NCBI GenBank assembly: GCA_964059195.1
Contig: CAXKWD010000007.1
Coordinates: forward strand, 61,070,705 to 61,134,704
Origin: Ectobius pallidus
Lineage: Eukaryota > Arthropoda > Insecta > Blattodea > Ectobiidae
Reading direction: 5' to 3'
Length of the DNA: 64,000 nt
Under the pieces are notes generated by a model. It had not been told where the DNA came from and made no database searches. It saw only the letters and a program-made list of their open reading frames with translations. The translations under genes and the position numbers were made by a program. This document shows positions 1 through 11,539 of the stretch, piece after piece; position 1 is the first letter of the stretch; every line of letters begins with the position of its first letter.

Positions 1-503
1 TACCATTCATTTTATAGGCCTTTTATAGGCCTACATGTGCAGCACCAGTTTACCAATTATTCATAGAACTTGTTTTCAAATGTTAATTTATGTCAATTTT
101 ATGAAAAGCCAAATTACCCTAACTCACATATAGTGATGTGGGCCGGGAATATACCCAGTGGGAAGGAACTTATAAAATGTGGGAATTTATAAAAATCCTT
201 AGTGTTTAAAGTTTTAATGCTTATTAATGGTTCAAGTACCTTCCACATGTTTATCTAGGAATAATCATAGGGTAGTATTTACCCTTTCCTATTATATAAT
301 TTTTCACTTATTTTCAAAAGCAATGTATCTTGAGTCCATCATCTTTTAAAAAATAATAATAATTTGTGATAATCTCTTAGGTTTAATTTATAAACTTATA
401 TTTAAAAAAGTGATACCTCACATTTATTCAAACAGTATTTAAAGATAAGTAATTCTCTATATATTAAAGTTTGGAAATATGCACAATGTGCAGGATACTT
501 TGT
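1..503. other. AT-rich stretch, no gene seen
   Basis: No ORF or RNA gene is supported. It lies beyond the 3' end of the minus-strand LINE that begins at 504, so part of it may be that element's 3' UTR, but no poly-A tail or target duplication was found to fix the edge. Confidence 0.4.
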
Positions 504-1058
504 TTATTCATCGTAGCTTAGTCTAGTCAGCGATATCATTCTCTTGCTGCACTTGATTGTGTGATATCTTTTCCATGCTTCGCCACACCACTCACACACA
601 CAGTTTTCATCTGGCTCGTGGTACTTCTTTGTCCTGCAACATTTGAAGTGAAAGCCATGTACCGCAAACCTTGTTAGCGAATGTCTCAGCTCGTAACATG
701 AGTTTTTCCAGTCTCTGTGAATCATGGCCTCTGTGGAGTAGAAATCCTCCCAAATCTCATTCTTCTTTTTACTTAGTTCAGCTATAATCTGTCCATAGTT
801 GGGAGTATATGGTAGCATCATCTCACATCTTATATCTTCCACTAAGAATGGCTGCTTTGCCAGTTCGTATACTAGATGGGATGGGGTAAACTTCGAGATC
901 GACAGTACTCTCTTCAAGAATCTGGATTTTACTTTCTCTATCTCTCTGAAGTCTTGGACTTTTAAATCGGGCCAAATTATTTCTAGGCCATAGGTTACCG
1001 TAGGGGTTACTTTTAGTCGAATAAGTTTCATTGCTGTGACCAGTGATGACTGCTGTAG
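504..1058 (-). pseudogene. LINE reverse transcriptase, C-terminal part
   Basis: This is the 3' part of a non-LTR retrotransposon ORF on the minus strand. The peptide has the post-RT thumb pattern (KVTPTVTYGLEIIWP, then EIEKVKSRFLKRVL) and a Cys/His-rich tail (CEWCGEAWKRYHTIKC) typical of LINE ORF2 C-termini. Reading continues upstream across 1031-1058 until a solo LTR interrupts it; the other side resumes at 1712. The clade is not assigned. Non-functional because of the LTR, the Tigger insertion and frame breaks. Confidence 0.75.
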
Positions 1059-1063
1059 GTGTC

Positions 1064-1711
1064 TGTTAGTTCAAGAGCCTATAAGTTATATGTTTCAAAT
1101 TTGCCTCTGTGGTATTGGCGCGGGCCTCCATTTATTTCGCGCGTTACATCATTTCCTGGCGGTATTGGGTGCACCTGCTAATCGGCTTCCCCACGCCAGT
1201 TCAGTTAGTCGTGTTCGAGATGCAGTAGCCTGCAGTAGCCGTCTGGTACGATTGCTCCCGTGAGAAGGACAATATCCAGTTTGTAGGCTTATTACTCATC
1301 TTCTATCCACCCCTTTTCGCTCCTAAGCATTAGGCAGCGTGCGTGTGAGATTCCGGGCTTCATATCGTATTTTTTGTGTAAAGTACATATGTTCCCATTG
1401 TGTTAATTGGCCTAGCAACCACGTGTGTTCGTAACAAAGAAACTTGGTACTAGCGCATCTAGAAGCTATTTGGCGGGAGTGGTGTATGCTCCTAGCATCA
1501 GTAACTGTATCTGACTACATTTATTGTTATCCTGTGTTAAGTGTTTATATAATTTCAACTATTCAGAGTTCAGGCTTCCTGAATATATTGTATTGCAACA
1601 AATCAAAATCTAAATCTCTGATTCAGCGTCCTACAGTCCATTCGCTCCTTATTTAGTTTTAAGTGGTTTAAATAAACCTGGTCCTCCGAAAACATACTAG
1701 TTACCCTAACA
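1064..1711. mobile_element. Solo LTR (648 bp) inside a LINE
   Basis: It begins TGTTAG and ends CTAACA, the TG...CA termini of an LTR. It is flanked by an exact 5-bp duplication, gtgtc, at 1059-1063 and 1712-1716. Removing it joins the two halves of the minus-strand RT reading frame (NQIRH on one side, LQQSS on the other). There is no internal region and no second LTR, so it is what remains after LTR-LTR recombination. AATAAA near 1670 suggests + orientation. The family (gypsy, copia or BEL) is undetermined. Confidence 0.8.
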
Positions 1712-2708
1712 GTGTCTAATTTGGTTTATTGCCTCCAGCCCTGTTGTTACTCTTTCCCTTATATGCTCTGAGAAGGCGTCTGGTTTCGACTTAAATGTTA
1801 CACCTAAGTATTTGAATTTGTTCACTGTTTCCAGTTCTTGACCCTTAGAGATGAAATGTTCCTTGTTTGAGAGCCTGCTGCCTCTTCTGAACACCATAGA
1901 CACTGTTTTGCTGTTGTTTATTCCCAGATTATTGTGACTGGACCAATCTATTGGTTTATTAAAGGCCTCCTGTAAACTGTCATGGTTTTGCGAGGTCATC
2001 ACCATATTGTCCGCATAAATTAGCATCTTTACATTTCTACCTTCGATGATCTTGGTGATATCATAAATTGCTATATTGAATAGCAGGGGGCTAATGGGAT
2101 CTCCCTGTGGTACTCCTACTGTCTGCAGTATAGGTCCCAACGTTGTTATATTGTCACATATTTTCACATAATTCTCTGCCAAGATGTCCCTTATTAGGTG
2201 GATGATGTGATGGTTTCCTATGATGCTCCTTATCTTGTCTAGGACTATTGTTCTGTCGATGGAATCAAAAGTTTTGAATAATCAATAAAGATGACATATA
2301 ATTTCCCTCTTGGTGATGCAATATCATTGTCTATAAGTTTGTTTAGACACCTGGCGGCTTGTATTGTTGACCTTCCTACCCTGAATCCAATTGGTGTTCA
2401 ACCATTTTCTGTAGTCTCTTGGCCAGCAGCTTTGTCAGTACCTTTAGCAGCATGCCTTCTAAAGCCACACCCCTGTATGAGTTTGGGTTGTTTGCATTGA
2501 CTTTTCCTTTATATAACACTTTTAGGGTTGCCTTCCTCTATCTATCCGGGATTTTTCCCATCTGTAAGCATTTGTTGAGCAGTTCAGTGATTGGCTCTTT
2601 TAGTGCCCACCAACTATCGTTTAGATGCTCAGACCGGATTTGGTCTGGGCCTCCTGCTTTCCTGTTCTACTTCTGCTCGTTCTACTTCTGACCTCGGGAA
2701 TGGTATTA
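1712..2708 (-). pseudogene. LINE reverse transcriptase core, broken
   Basis: This is the minus-strand RT domain of the same LINE. GVPQGDPISPLLFNIAIYDI (RT motif 4) is followed by IYADNMVMTS, where the catalytic YADD is changed to YADN. Upstream, past a single-base frame break near 2276, lies a motif-A region (VIFIDYSK). The mutated catalytic Asp, the frame break and two insertions make it inactive. It continues on the far side of the Tigger element at 3492. Confidence 0.8.
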
Positions 2709-3491
2709 CAGTAAAAGCTCCTTATTCGTGCTTCCTTCATTCGCGTTTTCACTATTCGCGGATGAAAAAAATGCGACCCAATCCCTATATTCGCGGCTAA
2801 AAATTTCTTTATTCGCGGATCTAATAATAATAAAAAGATTCCAATAGGTATCCAACCCAATATCCTTCGTAAATGCCGTCAAATGGACTAATAAAAAAAG
2901 TAAAATACAGTACTGTAGATCTTATTACAACTTTGCCTTTGTTGTTAAATGATATCGCCGAGGATTTTGACATAAGCCGCCTTCGCCACGATCGGTGTTT
3001 TTGAGAATGTAAACAAACAGAATGAAAGCAACCTTATTACTCAATGAATAAAGTATATTTTTAAATGTTGCTGTTCCGTTCTATGGTAAAAGCCGCTTTG
3101 CGTGTTTTATTGTTTCGTCTTTCACATTCGTTACAAAAATGGAAGTGGCGTTGTCATTATGGATCGAAGACCGCAACCAAAAAAGGGTACCCCTGAGCGG
3201 TCCAATGGTCCGGGAGAAGGCAAAGCATCTTTACGCTCATTTTAAAGAACCTGATGGTAGTTGTAGTGGTGAATGTACTGGTGGAGGATTTCAAGCATCG
3301 GAAGGTTGGTTCAAAAACTTCAATTAAATTGATTTTTTTATTGTACTGTATATATTTGTTTTTTATTTTTATTTTGTCACCTAAGAACGTATCCCCTATA
3401 ATGCCATATAAATTACCATTACGTATTCACGGTTTCTGTATTCGCGGCATATTTATAGAACATATACCCCGTGAATAAGGAGCTTTTACTG
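2709..3491 (+). mobile_element. Tigger/pogo-like element, internally deleted
   Basis: The ends are inverted copies of CAGTAAAAGCTCCTTATTC, with TA on both sides (2707-2708, 3492-3493), as in Tigger/pogo transposons. 'Attcgcgg' motifs recur near both ends. It splits the minus-strand LINE. Its 783 bp are too short for a complete transposase; only an N-terminal fragment is left at 3139-3327. Confidence 0.85.
3139..3327 (+). pseudogene. Tigger transposase HTH (CENPB-type) fragment
   Basis: The 62-aa ORF matches the CENPB-type DNA-binding helix-turn-helix of Tigger transposases (ALSLWIEDRNQKR, MVREKAKHLYAHF, GFQASEGWFKNF). In complete elements this is followed by a DDE nuclease, which is absent here because the element stops 160 bp further on. 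It is therefore a deletion remnant. Confidence 0.75.
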
Positions 3492-3904
3492 TATGTTCTG
3501 TTGACATGGGTCAACTTCGTAGGCAGTGGTTCTTGTTTCTTTGGATTGCAGGACTTCGGTGAAGTGCTTTCCCCAGATCTCAATTGAGAGATCGCGAGGA
3601 AATCTTGGCTGCCTTTCTCTTAGTATCCTAAACGGTTCTTCCTCTGCTTGTTTTATTAATTCTTCTTCCCTCCTTTGATTGTATAGATCTTTGGCACTAG
3701 ATATGGCTTCTCTGTACCACTTCCTCTTCTGTGCATATTTTTCTAGATTTTCTTTTGTTGAGACTAGTCCTACTTTGCACAGAGCTTCCAGTGCTTCCTG
3801 CCTCTTCGAGTAGCACGAGCCATTGAACCACGGTTTTGCTTTCCTGCTATATTGTCTTCTTTGCTCCATAGCACGTTGCAGCATATCCTCTATGTAGAGG
3901 CCTA
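3492..3904 (-). pseudogene. LINE ORF2 linker between endonuclease and RT
   Basis: A charged peptide (KPWFNGSCYSKRQEALEAL, then KWYREAISSAKDLYNQRR) has the character of the endonuclease-RT linker of LINE ORF2. It belongs to the minus-strand LINE interrupted by the Tigger element. No endonuclease domain is found upstream; instead the sequence runs into a Penelope-like fragment near 3905, so the LINE is 5'-truncated or recombined there. Confidence 0.6.
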
Positions 3905-4211
3905 TGTTTGGCCTATGTAGAAACTGGGACAGTCTTGGCATTTGAGTTTGTATATACCTGTTGAATTAAATTTGTCTGTGTGTGTTTGAGTGTTTGTTTG
4001 TGAGGTGTTTGTTTAGAGTGTTGTTTGTTCTGTAGGCAATTTTGTATTTCAGTTTTTTGAATGAGGCAGCAACTTTGTACATTTTATTGCTTTGGTATGT
4101 GAGTGTGATTTTAAGCAAAATTTTTTGTAAGTGCACAAAGGATTGCAACAGTCTTAAAGGTGGCTGCAAGAAAGTTTCGTTGAACTGTTCCCCTTTACAC
4201 CAAAACAGCAA
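3905..4211 (-). pseudogene. Penelope-like element fragment with GIY-YIG start
   Basis: The minus-strand translation contains YKIAYRTNNTLNKHL, the segment before the endonuclease of Penelope-like elements, then TGIYKLKCQDCPSFYIGQT, a GIY-YIG nuclease start (GIY and YIG present) with the CxxC spacing of this group. It breaks off just after YIGQT and is joined to the LINE linker. Only about 100 codons survive; RT is missing. Confidence 0.7.
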
Positions 4212-4598
4212 AGGAGTACTGTTTGAACAAGATACCTGTAATGAACGAAGATGACGATGAGGAAAAAATGGAGCCCCTCCACATCCCCTGCAAATGCTGA
4301 ATCTGATATCAAAAAAGTGATGGAATGTGATGGGGATTCTCAGCTCCTGCTACCTTCAGTTGTGGAGATGCAGCCAGAAGCCAGACCTTCTCATCCCAAG
4401 AGAGCCAGGGGAACACAAATTTTTAAAATATATTTCTTTAGTATTTTTTCTAAATGCACAGTGATTTATTTTTTCAATAAATGCAATTTTTACAAATGTT
4501 TGTTACTATAGGCCTACAATCACCTTGTTCATAGATTTTCAAATTTTATACTTTTGAAGCCTGGAATTTCTTCCTAGCGTTTCTTTTTTTCGAAATTA
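4212..4598. other. No recognised gene
   Basis: The longest reading (+, 4251-4511, 86 aa) is acidic then low-complexity and matches no family I recognise. The AT-rich 3' half leads into the next LINE. Confidence 0.35.
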
Positions 4599-6803
4599 AT
4601 GTATGAAAACTTCCTAAGTGATTTAGAATTAATTTTAATGAAAGTAAACAGGGGTTCAGTAATACTAGCAGGGGATTTTAATATTGATATATATTCTTTA
4701 AGCAATGCTACTACATTATGTGAGTCATTAACAGAAAGCTTTAGTTTAATGCATTATAATAAATTACCAACTAGAATACAAGGAGATAAACAATCTTTAT
4801 TAGATCACTTATATATGAATAAGTGTGCAAATTCGATGGTAAAAATAGCTAATGTAAAGTCATACTTTAGTGATCACAATATACTAATTCTGAATCTTGT
4901 CTCACTAAACACCAAATTTAAACTAGATTCAGGTAATTTAGAGGTTGTGGAAAATATTGATTACAAGAAACTCTCTCATTATTTTAAAACAACTACTCTT
5001 ATATGTTCATCTGATGATCCAGAAATTTATTATGATGAAATTTTAGATTATAAAAAGTGGAGTTGTCGCTTGTACTGCTCACAAACAAAGATCCAGATCT
5101 AAAAAGGCATCTCGTTCTTTTTATAAGTGGATAACTTCTGAACTCATGGAACTAATTCATAGTAAAGATCAATGGTATAAGAAAACCAAATCACTATATT
5201 CTTCAGAATATACATTAATAGAATATAAACGACTTCACTATTTGGTTACTAAAAAAAAGAGGGAATTAAAACAAGAATATTGTACAAAAAAGTTTTCAAG
5301 TACTAAAAGTTCCAGACATTCATGGGAAATTGTAAATGAACTTCATGAAATGAATTCCAAAAAGGACCAAAAATACTTCCTTGCTTGAACTAATGGCTGA
5401 TAATAAATCTGTCAAGGACCCAGTAGAAATTTCGCAAAACCTAAACACTTATTTTGTTAATGTTGCTCTAAACTTGGCTAAGAATATACCCAGAAATAAT
5501 GATTCTTATAAACCCTCATACAGAAACACTCCTATTGGAAGTTTTTTTTCCTTACTGCTACAAATGAATATGAAATTTAAAAAAATAAGTGAACTAAAAA
5601 ACTTTGGGAACCTTACAGATGGTTTTCTTACTAACAAACTTATTAAAAACAACAGAATTGGTTAACTCCCTATATTGTCCAATTTTTAAATCTCTCTCTA
5701 TGCTCGGGAATTGTACCTGCTAAATGTAAAATTGCGAGAGTAGTGCCCATTTCAAAAGGAGGAAATGACACAGACCCTAGTAATTATAGACCAATTAAGA
5801 TTTTACCGGTTTTGGCTAAAATCCTTGACAAAGTTGTTAAAATAAGACTACAAAACTTTTTACATAAGAATACATTCTTTCATCCCATGCAATATGGGTT
5901 TACATCAGAAAGCATTACAGCCACTGCTCTATTAGACATTCTTGTTCAAATACAAAAATCAGTTGACGGAAATAGCTTAGCATCAGGGCTATTCTTGGAC
6001 CTAAGAAAAGCTTTCGACACTGTAGACTATGATTTACATTAACAATAAACGAAGATAAAATTAAATTCATGTTCTTTCACAAGCGATCGCACAGACTTCA
6101 AACCAATATAAACTTAAACATAAATAATAAGACAATAGAGAGAATTGAATTTTTTTTTTTTTAGGTCTAAATATTGACAGTATCCTTTCTTGGGAATCTC
6201 AAATTAACAAAATTAAGAAGAAAATTCTCCCAGTAGTCGGTATTATAAACAGATTACGTTTTTCAGAAATGTCCAGTCAACTTCTTAAAATGGTATATTT
6301 TTCTTTAATCCATAGTCATCTTACTTATATAAACATCATATGGGGGAATTGCCGAAAAAGCCTATTTCATGAGCTAGAAGTAATTCAAAATAGAGCAATT
6401 AAAATTATGTTTAATATTCCCTTTAGAACCCATACTAGTGATACGATATATTACAAATGTATTACGTATATATGTAATATTATGTATATATGTAATATAT
6501 ACGTATATTACAAATTTCTGGAATCAAGCCACTTTCTGTCTGTACAAACGCAGCAATAGTCAGTCACTTACATTCTATCAAATATAAACTTATTAAATCC
6601 AACACCACTTTAATTACACCCAAAGATGTTCATCTCCATAACACAAGACAAATCACTCATCTTTTTGTAACTCATAGCGAATCCACTATGTATGGCCTAA
6701 CTGGAATATTACCTCATGCTATAAAATTGTATAACATGTTACCTGAAAGTGTGTCCAGTTCCATTAGAAATTCCATTAGATGTGTACTTTAGCCAGTAGG
6801 ATA
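4599..6803 (+). pseudogene. LINE (CR1/L2/jockey-type) endonuclease + RT, broken
   Basis: This plus-strand non-LTR retrotransposon is in pieces. An AP-endonuclease end has VILAGDFNIDIY (GDFN), LLDHLYMN and YFSDHNILIL (SDH). Next come linker pieces 5146-5388 and 5381-5665, then RT motifs at 5743-6042 (DPSNYRPIKILPVLAKILDK, MQYGF, ASGLFLDLRKAFDTVDYD). After 6042 a deletion removes the YADD-containing palm. C-terminal pieces follow (HSHLTYINIIWG; LYNMLPESV near 6730). Its 3' UTR is separated from it by a hAT insertion and resumes at 10414. Stops and the missing catalytic motif make it inactive. Confidence 0.8.
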
Positions 6804-6837
6804 GTTATAATTAGACCTGGGATTTTAGGCTCTAAAA

Positions 6838-7020
6838 AAATTAGTTTTAGGCACCTAAAACAGGCTTTTAAAACAAGTAAAATAGGCTTTTAAAAGAGAA
6901 AATAGGCACTCAAAATAGGCTTTTAAAAGAGAAAATAGGCACTCAAAATAGGCTTTTAAAAGAGAAAATAGGCACTCAAAATATGCTTTAAAATGTGTAA
7001 ATAGAAAGAAAATAGACTTC
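6838..7020. repeat. Subterminal tandem repeats of the hAT element
   Basis: Three near-identical copies of a unit of about 34 bp built from 'aaaataggc' and 'cttttaaaagaga' lie just inside the left terminus. Similar 'ataggca' motifs sit inside the right end (10220-10390). Such subterminal motifs are known transposase-binding sites in hAT elements; that role here is inferred. Confidence 0.7.
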
Positions 7021-7036
7021 AAAATATCACAATATA

Positions 7037-7856
7037 CAGGGTGTCCGGGAAAGACCTGATGAAAAAGAAATAATTATATATCTGAAACTATTGCATTTAT
7101 TGACATGATATATTCACGGTTACAAAGAGAAACACGATGAGTTTTAATAAGCCTCTATGTGAGCACCATTTGTGGCCCGATACTCAATTTCGTGCCACAC
7201 ACGCGAAAGCGTCTCCGATGTGACTAGTGCTATTGCATCGTAGATTCGGCCACTCAAATCTGCATTATCGGTCACAGGAGTGCGATACACTTTGTCTTTC
7301 ACAAAACCCCAGAGAAAGAAATCCAGTAGGGTCATGTCAGGTGACCTTGGTGGCCATGGTGTAGGTCCTTCTCTCCCATGGACTGTGGATTTTGGCATTT
7401 GAAGTTGTCTTCCCGCCTCACAAATGGATTTCCTCAGGCTTCTTACAAAAGCAGCCCGTACCCTTTCAATGTCATTGTCGTTTATGCGCGATTTCTTTGC
7501 CTTTCCCTGCTGTGACTCAACATTACCTATCTCCAGAAATTGCTTGTGCCAATGAAGGATGCTGTTTCGGGCGGGAGGATTTCGGCCTTTGTCTGTTTGG
7601 AAACGACGTTGTAGCCTACGCACAACTTGCAAACCCAGTTCTCAGAATAAGACTGATTACACATGCTGCGCAGAACAAGCTTTTTCTCGTTTCTCCTCAT
7701 GCAACAACAATGTGCATGCTCATGCGCATTACGGGATGCTACAAAACAAAACTTTTTGAGTTTGTCTTTCTAACTGTGAAAATACTGAGGTAGTAACTGC
7801 AATAGTTTCTGATATATAATTAATTCTTTTTCGTCAGGTCTTTCCCGGTCACGGTG
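7037..7856 (-). mobile_element. mariner-type element, internally deleted
   Basis: Inverted ends of about 55 bp (left cagggtgtccgggaaagacc; right the matching inverse with a few differences) are bounded by TA at 7035-7036 and 7857-7858. It lies inside the hAT element. At 820 bp it is shorter than a full mariner (about 1.3 kb), and the transposase reading shows an internal deletion. Confidence 0.8.
7144..7632 (-). pseudogene. mariner transposase, internal deletion
   Basis: The minus-strand reading keeps the N-terminal helix-turn-helix region (HWHKQFLEIGNV, ICEAGRQLQMPKSTVHG). It then jumps to the C-terminal catalytic block PWPPRSPDMTLLDFFLWG, which carries the second Asp and the following WG motif of mariners. 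The first catalytic Asp and the spacer to the second are missing, so it cannot transpose. Confidence 0.8.
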
Positions 7857-8088
7857 TACACTTAAACTGTAATGTGATATTTTTTTACTGTAAGAAATGT
7901 GGTATACCTATTCTTAACAGAAATAACTGCAAAATTAAGACAGAATTAAAAAGGAATTTATTAAAAACGGTTATGGATTATATGAAAAATCATCAGTAGT
8001 GAACTAAAACCTTAATACTAAAGTCACTGAACATAATTACAACACTGTAGGCATCCCCTAACGAAGTATTTGCGAAGAACATTCACTT

Positions 8089-9965
8089 TCATTCGTAATT
8101 TGCTTTGCAGTACATAACGATGATCTTCTCCAAATCTTCCACAGTCAGGCTATGTCTTTTGTCTGTTAAAATCATTTTGAAGGCAGAAAAAGAGCGCTCT
8201 ACACTCACAGACGTTAGAGGGGCATAGGAAAATTTACCTACATTTTTCAGTTCAATTTCACTAGGTAACTCTACCTTTTCCCCATCCATTACCTGATGTA
8301 CTCTTTTCAGCACTGAATGACCTGGATTTTTCTGCAGTACACTAGCCCACTTGTCTCTTATTTTATCCCCTACCTTGCCCCTAGCACTCTGTATATTGTT
8401 CTCAGCTTCCTCAATTACAGAAAATTGCTTATTGAGACTGTTTCCTTTTTCCTCCATTTTTGCAATGGTGACTGGAAGAAATGAAAAATTTGCCTGAATA
8501 TATGCTATGTCTCTCTGAACACTGGAATAATCCTTTAGTAGCTCTTTGACAGATGACACACATGCAGAGTTGTGCGTTAAAGGCAAATCGTCTATCACAG
8601 TCATGATTTTCTCAAGATGTTCCGCATAATACAGGGCCGCTTCCATCCAGGAACCCCAATGGGTGATGATTGGCTGTTGTGGGAGGGGAATAGAGGGGAG
8701 TTTCTCCCGAAAGATGGCTATTCTTGATGGAGCCTTACAGAACACTTTCTTCATTGTTGAAATGAGGGTATTTACTGCAGGAAACTCGGCCCTAACTGTT
8801 TCTGCGAGTCTATGCAAGGTGTGTGCCATGCAAGTAACATGAATTAAAGAAGAGTAGAAAGTTTTTAGGATCATCAACACTCCCAGGATACAACAATTGC
8901 AACCATTTGTTGATGAAGTATGCAATGTTTTGACTATTGACTTTCTCAAGCTGCTTAGAGCAAAGAAGGTGAGCAGTAGATGCCTGATTGGGTTCCAGTT
9001 TTCCTACTATAAGATTAGCAATGTACCTGCCCACAGAGTCTGTGGTTTCGTCCACACACAACCATATGCTAGACTCCCCAATATCCTCCCTGATTGACAA
9101 AATGACCTCATTGTAGCAAATATCTAAGTAGTTTTTCTTTAATGTAGATGCTGAGGGTATGTGCTGCTTGGTGTATTTCTGTAAAAAATCTCTGAAAACT
9201 GGATTGTGCACAGCATTCCAGGGAATATTTGCTGCAACTAGGGCTCTACACATATCAGCATAGGAACCATTTTGGGTTGTGGGAGATATAGTTTGTGTGA
9301 GCAGAGTCTGTCTAATGTTACTTTTCATGGCTGCTTTCGCTTTATGACTGGCACTATCGGCATGCTGCTGAAGATGGCATTTTTTCTCATGTGAAATCTA
9401 AAACACAATAAAAGTGATGCAAATTAGAGACTAAGATGAGGAATAGAAAAGGTGAATAGCTATTGAATAAAATTTGTAATTTTGAACTATTTCATTTAAG
9501 CCACTATTACTCTAAAGTTAATTAAGAACAGCAAAGTTTATTTTGTCAATTAAGAAAGTTGGCTTTGAATAACGGCTGCTGCCCAGCTCTTGGCCTGCAG
9601 ATGTTGGGTGGTCGTGTGGTCAGCACGACACATCCCTCATCCGTATTACGTTGCCTCCATGACCACTGCTCACTGTAGCTTCCCAATTGTCCTCACAACG
9701 CTGAGTCAGCGCCGTTCCAGACCTCATAGCTTTCTAAATTACTGCCGGTACTGGAAATCGAACACATGCCACTTGGATGAGGTCTCTAAAATTAATTAGA
9801 GGAGCTAATATCGACAAAACCTTGGCCTTAGATTAATATGAAAAATACACATACCTGTTTATTGCAGTGCTAGCAGAAAATAATCTTGCCATCAAAAGCC
9901 ATCCCTGGATATTATGTAAGCCATTGCTGTATAAGCAAACTCTTAGATGATTTTGTTTTAGGCAT
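8089..9965 (-). pseudogene. hAT transposase with intron, decayed
   Basis: Minus strand. Exon 1 (9855-9965) starts at an ATG, carries a degenerate BED zinc finger (FDGKIIFC, then a stop) and ends AAACAG|gtatgt. Exon 2 begins after ttttag at 9398 with the finger's His part. The RNase H-like fold shows SSIWLCVDETTDSVGRYIA, with the catalytic DETTD. A frame break near 8860 follows, then GSWMEAALYYAEHLEKI, and at the end the hAT dimerisation domain (SVSVERSFSAFKMILTDKR). The stops in exon 1 and the mid-gene frameshift make it a pseudogene. It resembles the CGBP1-like group of hAT transposases. Confidence 0.8.
9568..9797 (+). mobile_element. tRNA-derived SINE, degraded
   Basis: The insert in the hAT intron has the body of a widespread arthropod SINE: 'gctgctgcccagctcttggc', 'cgtgtggtcagcacgacac', and near the end 'ggaaatcgaacacatgcc', reminiscent of a tRNA T-arm. 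It is divergent and lacks a clean target duplication. The family resemblance to termite/cockroach SINEs is from memory. Confidence 0.55.
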
Positions 9966-10413
9966 CACGAACTAACTTAAACACTTCACTTGTTCTGTCA
10001 TTTGGCGAATTGACACAGTGTGTCCTGTCTTACTAACTGCTACTTGTTCTTTTGAGCTAATCCTCCCCCTTCCCCCATCAATCAGCATTTTTTTGGTGAA
10101 AGTTGTCTGGGAAAATCAAGTTTCTGTGAAAAACCCACCCCCTGCTGTTTTTCCGTTCTGCTTTTCATTCAGGGATGTTCATTATATGTTTGTAAAAATT
10201 ACAGAAGTAGAATTTTATTTTAAATGTACAAAAATAGGCATTTTTATGCACTAAAACAGTGAAATAGGCTCTAAACGACCAAATAGGCATTTTAGGGCAC
10301 TATAAAACTCTATAAATGTAAGTGAATTATCATGAAACGTCAACATATTTAAACATTTTCATGTTTTTTTCTTAAGGAACAAAATAGGCATTTGCCTTAA
10401 AATCCCAGGTCTA

Positions 10414-10650
10414 GTTATATATTTCTGTGAAGTCGTACAAAAAAAAAATGCATATTTCAAAATTGATTAGTATATTTCAAGTTTTTTTGTGGCTTGTAAT
10501 ATGTTTTGTCACTAGTGAATTTGTTACAGCCTTAAGATAATTGTAGTAACTTATGTATTATAATTTTTTCCTTTGAACCAATGTATGTATGTCACCCCTC
10601 GCATGAGCTTTGCTCTTTGGGGTTTTATTATATATATTAAATATATTAAA
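10414..10650 (+). mobile_element. LINE 3' UTR beyond the hAT insertion
   Basis: The sequence after the hAT element (gtatgtcacccctcgcatg, then ctttgctctttggggtttta and TA-rich repeats) looks like the conserved 3' tail of CR1-like LINEs. It follows on from the LINE ending at 6803. Removing the hAT element brings coding C-terminus and tail together in the right order. Confidence 0.55.
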
Positions 10651-10767
10651 TATATATTTTAAAATTTATGTTACCATAATTTTCCCATTACTAATCAATA
10701 ATCATCATTACAAACTTTTTGAAAATTTAGACTTTATCTCTACAGGGATGAGGAAAGTAATTTCTTG

Positions 10768-10838
10768 GATCCAGCATATATATATACGCTGGATCCTATA
10801 TATTATATATATATACATGCTGGATCCTATATATATTG
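10768..10838. repeat. Hairpin-forming repeat, ggatccagc/gctggatcc
   Basis: ggatccagc, an AT spacer, then gctggatcc form a perfect 9-bp inverted repeat. A further 'gctggatcct' follows after another TA-repeat. The block could fold as a cruciform. Function unknown. Confidence 0.7.
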
Positions 10839-10869
10839 TACTTATTTGTAGGCCTATATTGTTTTAGCT

Positions 10870-11436
10870 CCCGAATTAGGAAATAACAAATGTACAGTTT
10901 TCTTGAGAAATCACAATTTACCCGACAACTTTAAATTGTTATAACTTTTGTTTTGTTGAAGATAAATTAAATATCTATATACATATTTAAAGGAAATTTA
11001 ATACTCTACAACTATTTTCCTGGCGACTTTGCTGTAAGAAGAAAGGCTGAAGAGTTAGAAAGAACAATTTAAGGAAAAATGTGAGGTAAAAATTAGTTTT
11101 TGGAAAATTAGTGATATCCAGCAGCCTGTATCTGGAAAACAATTATAGATACGACAAAAGTGTATATGAACCAACTTGTAGGGAATTATGTCAGCTTTAA
11201 TTTGGTATGTGAAAAGATTTTGCATATGACGCACCGTTTTCAAGCGAAAAACCAAAAAAATGGCCCCTTTCCACACCCCTCCCCCATGAAGCGTAAGGGG
11301 TAGGGGCATGGACTTTTAGTATGTTTACCTTCTAACTATCCCCAACACATTCCTGAAGGAAAAAATTCTCCCTCTCTCTATGTCCTGTACACACCCTTTT
11401 TCGTCATTTATTGAGTGGACTATTAAGTAAAAATTA
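10870..11436. other. No gene seen
   Basis: AT-rich sequence between the hairpin repeat and the inverted repeat. The minus-strand 84-aa ORF at 11055-11309 is low-complexity and unsupported. Confidence 0.4.
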
Positions 11437-11489
11437 CAAATAGTTGAATAAAAACACTTTCTTTAACGCACTTTATTTTACTTTAGTAA

Positions 11490-11539
11490 ACTTCTGGACG
11501 GCCGTTTCGCAGGTGGTGTTCCTGCATCATCAGCAGAGT
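11490..11539 (-). ncRNA. Hammerhead ribozyme-like motif, intact by eye
   Basis: On the minus strand the order is stem I 5' side (ACTCTG), CTGATGA core, stem II (GCAGG / CCTGC with a 7-nt loop), GAAA, a short stem III (AC-ggcc-GT), the cleavable GTC, then the stem I 3' side (CAGAAGT). All conserved core positions of a type I hammerhead are present. Stem I pairs CTG/CAG and ACT/AGT around one bulged base. The very short stem III is typical of Penelope-associated hammerheads. Confidence 0.7.

Larger units (their letters stand above)
6812..10413 (-). mobile_element. hAT transposon (3.6 kb) with nested insertions
   Basis: The terminal inverted repeats begin TAGACCTGGGATTTTA (the right end reads taaaatcccaggtcta). 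The flanks gttataat (6804-6811) and gttatata (10414-10421) are a decayed 8-bp target duplication, as expected for hAT. Both subterminal regions are rich in 'ataggc' motifs. The minus-strand transposase gene is at 8089-9965. A deleted mariner (7037-7856) and a SINE-like insert (about 9568-9797) are nested in it. Confidence 0.85.

Noticed and set aside
4251..4511. Plus-strand acidic ORF considered as a host exon
   Set aside because: No splice sites in phase, no recognisable domain, and it ends in low-complexity sequence.
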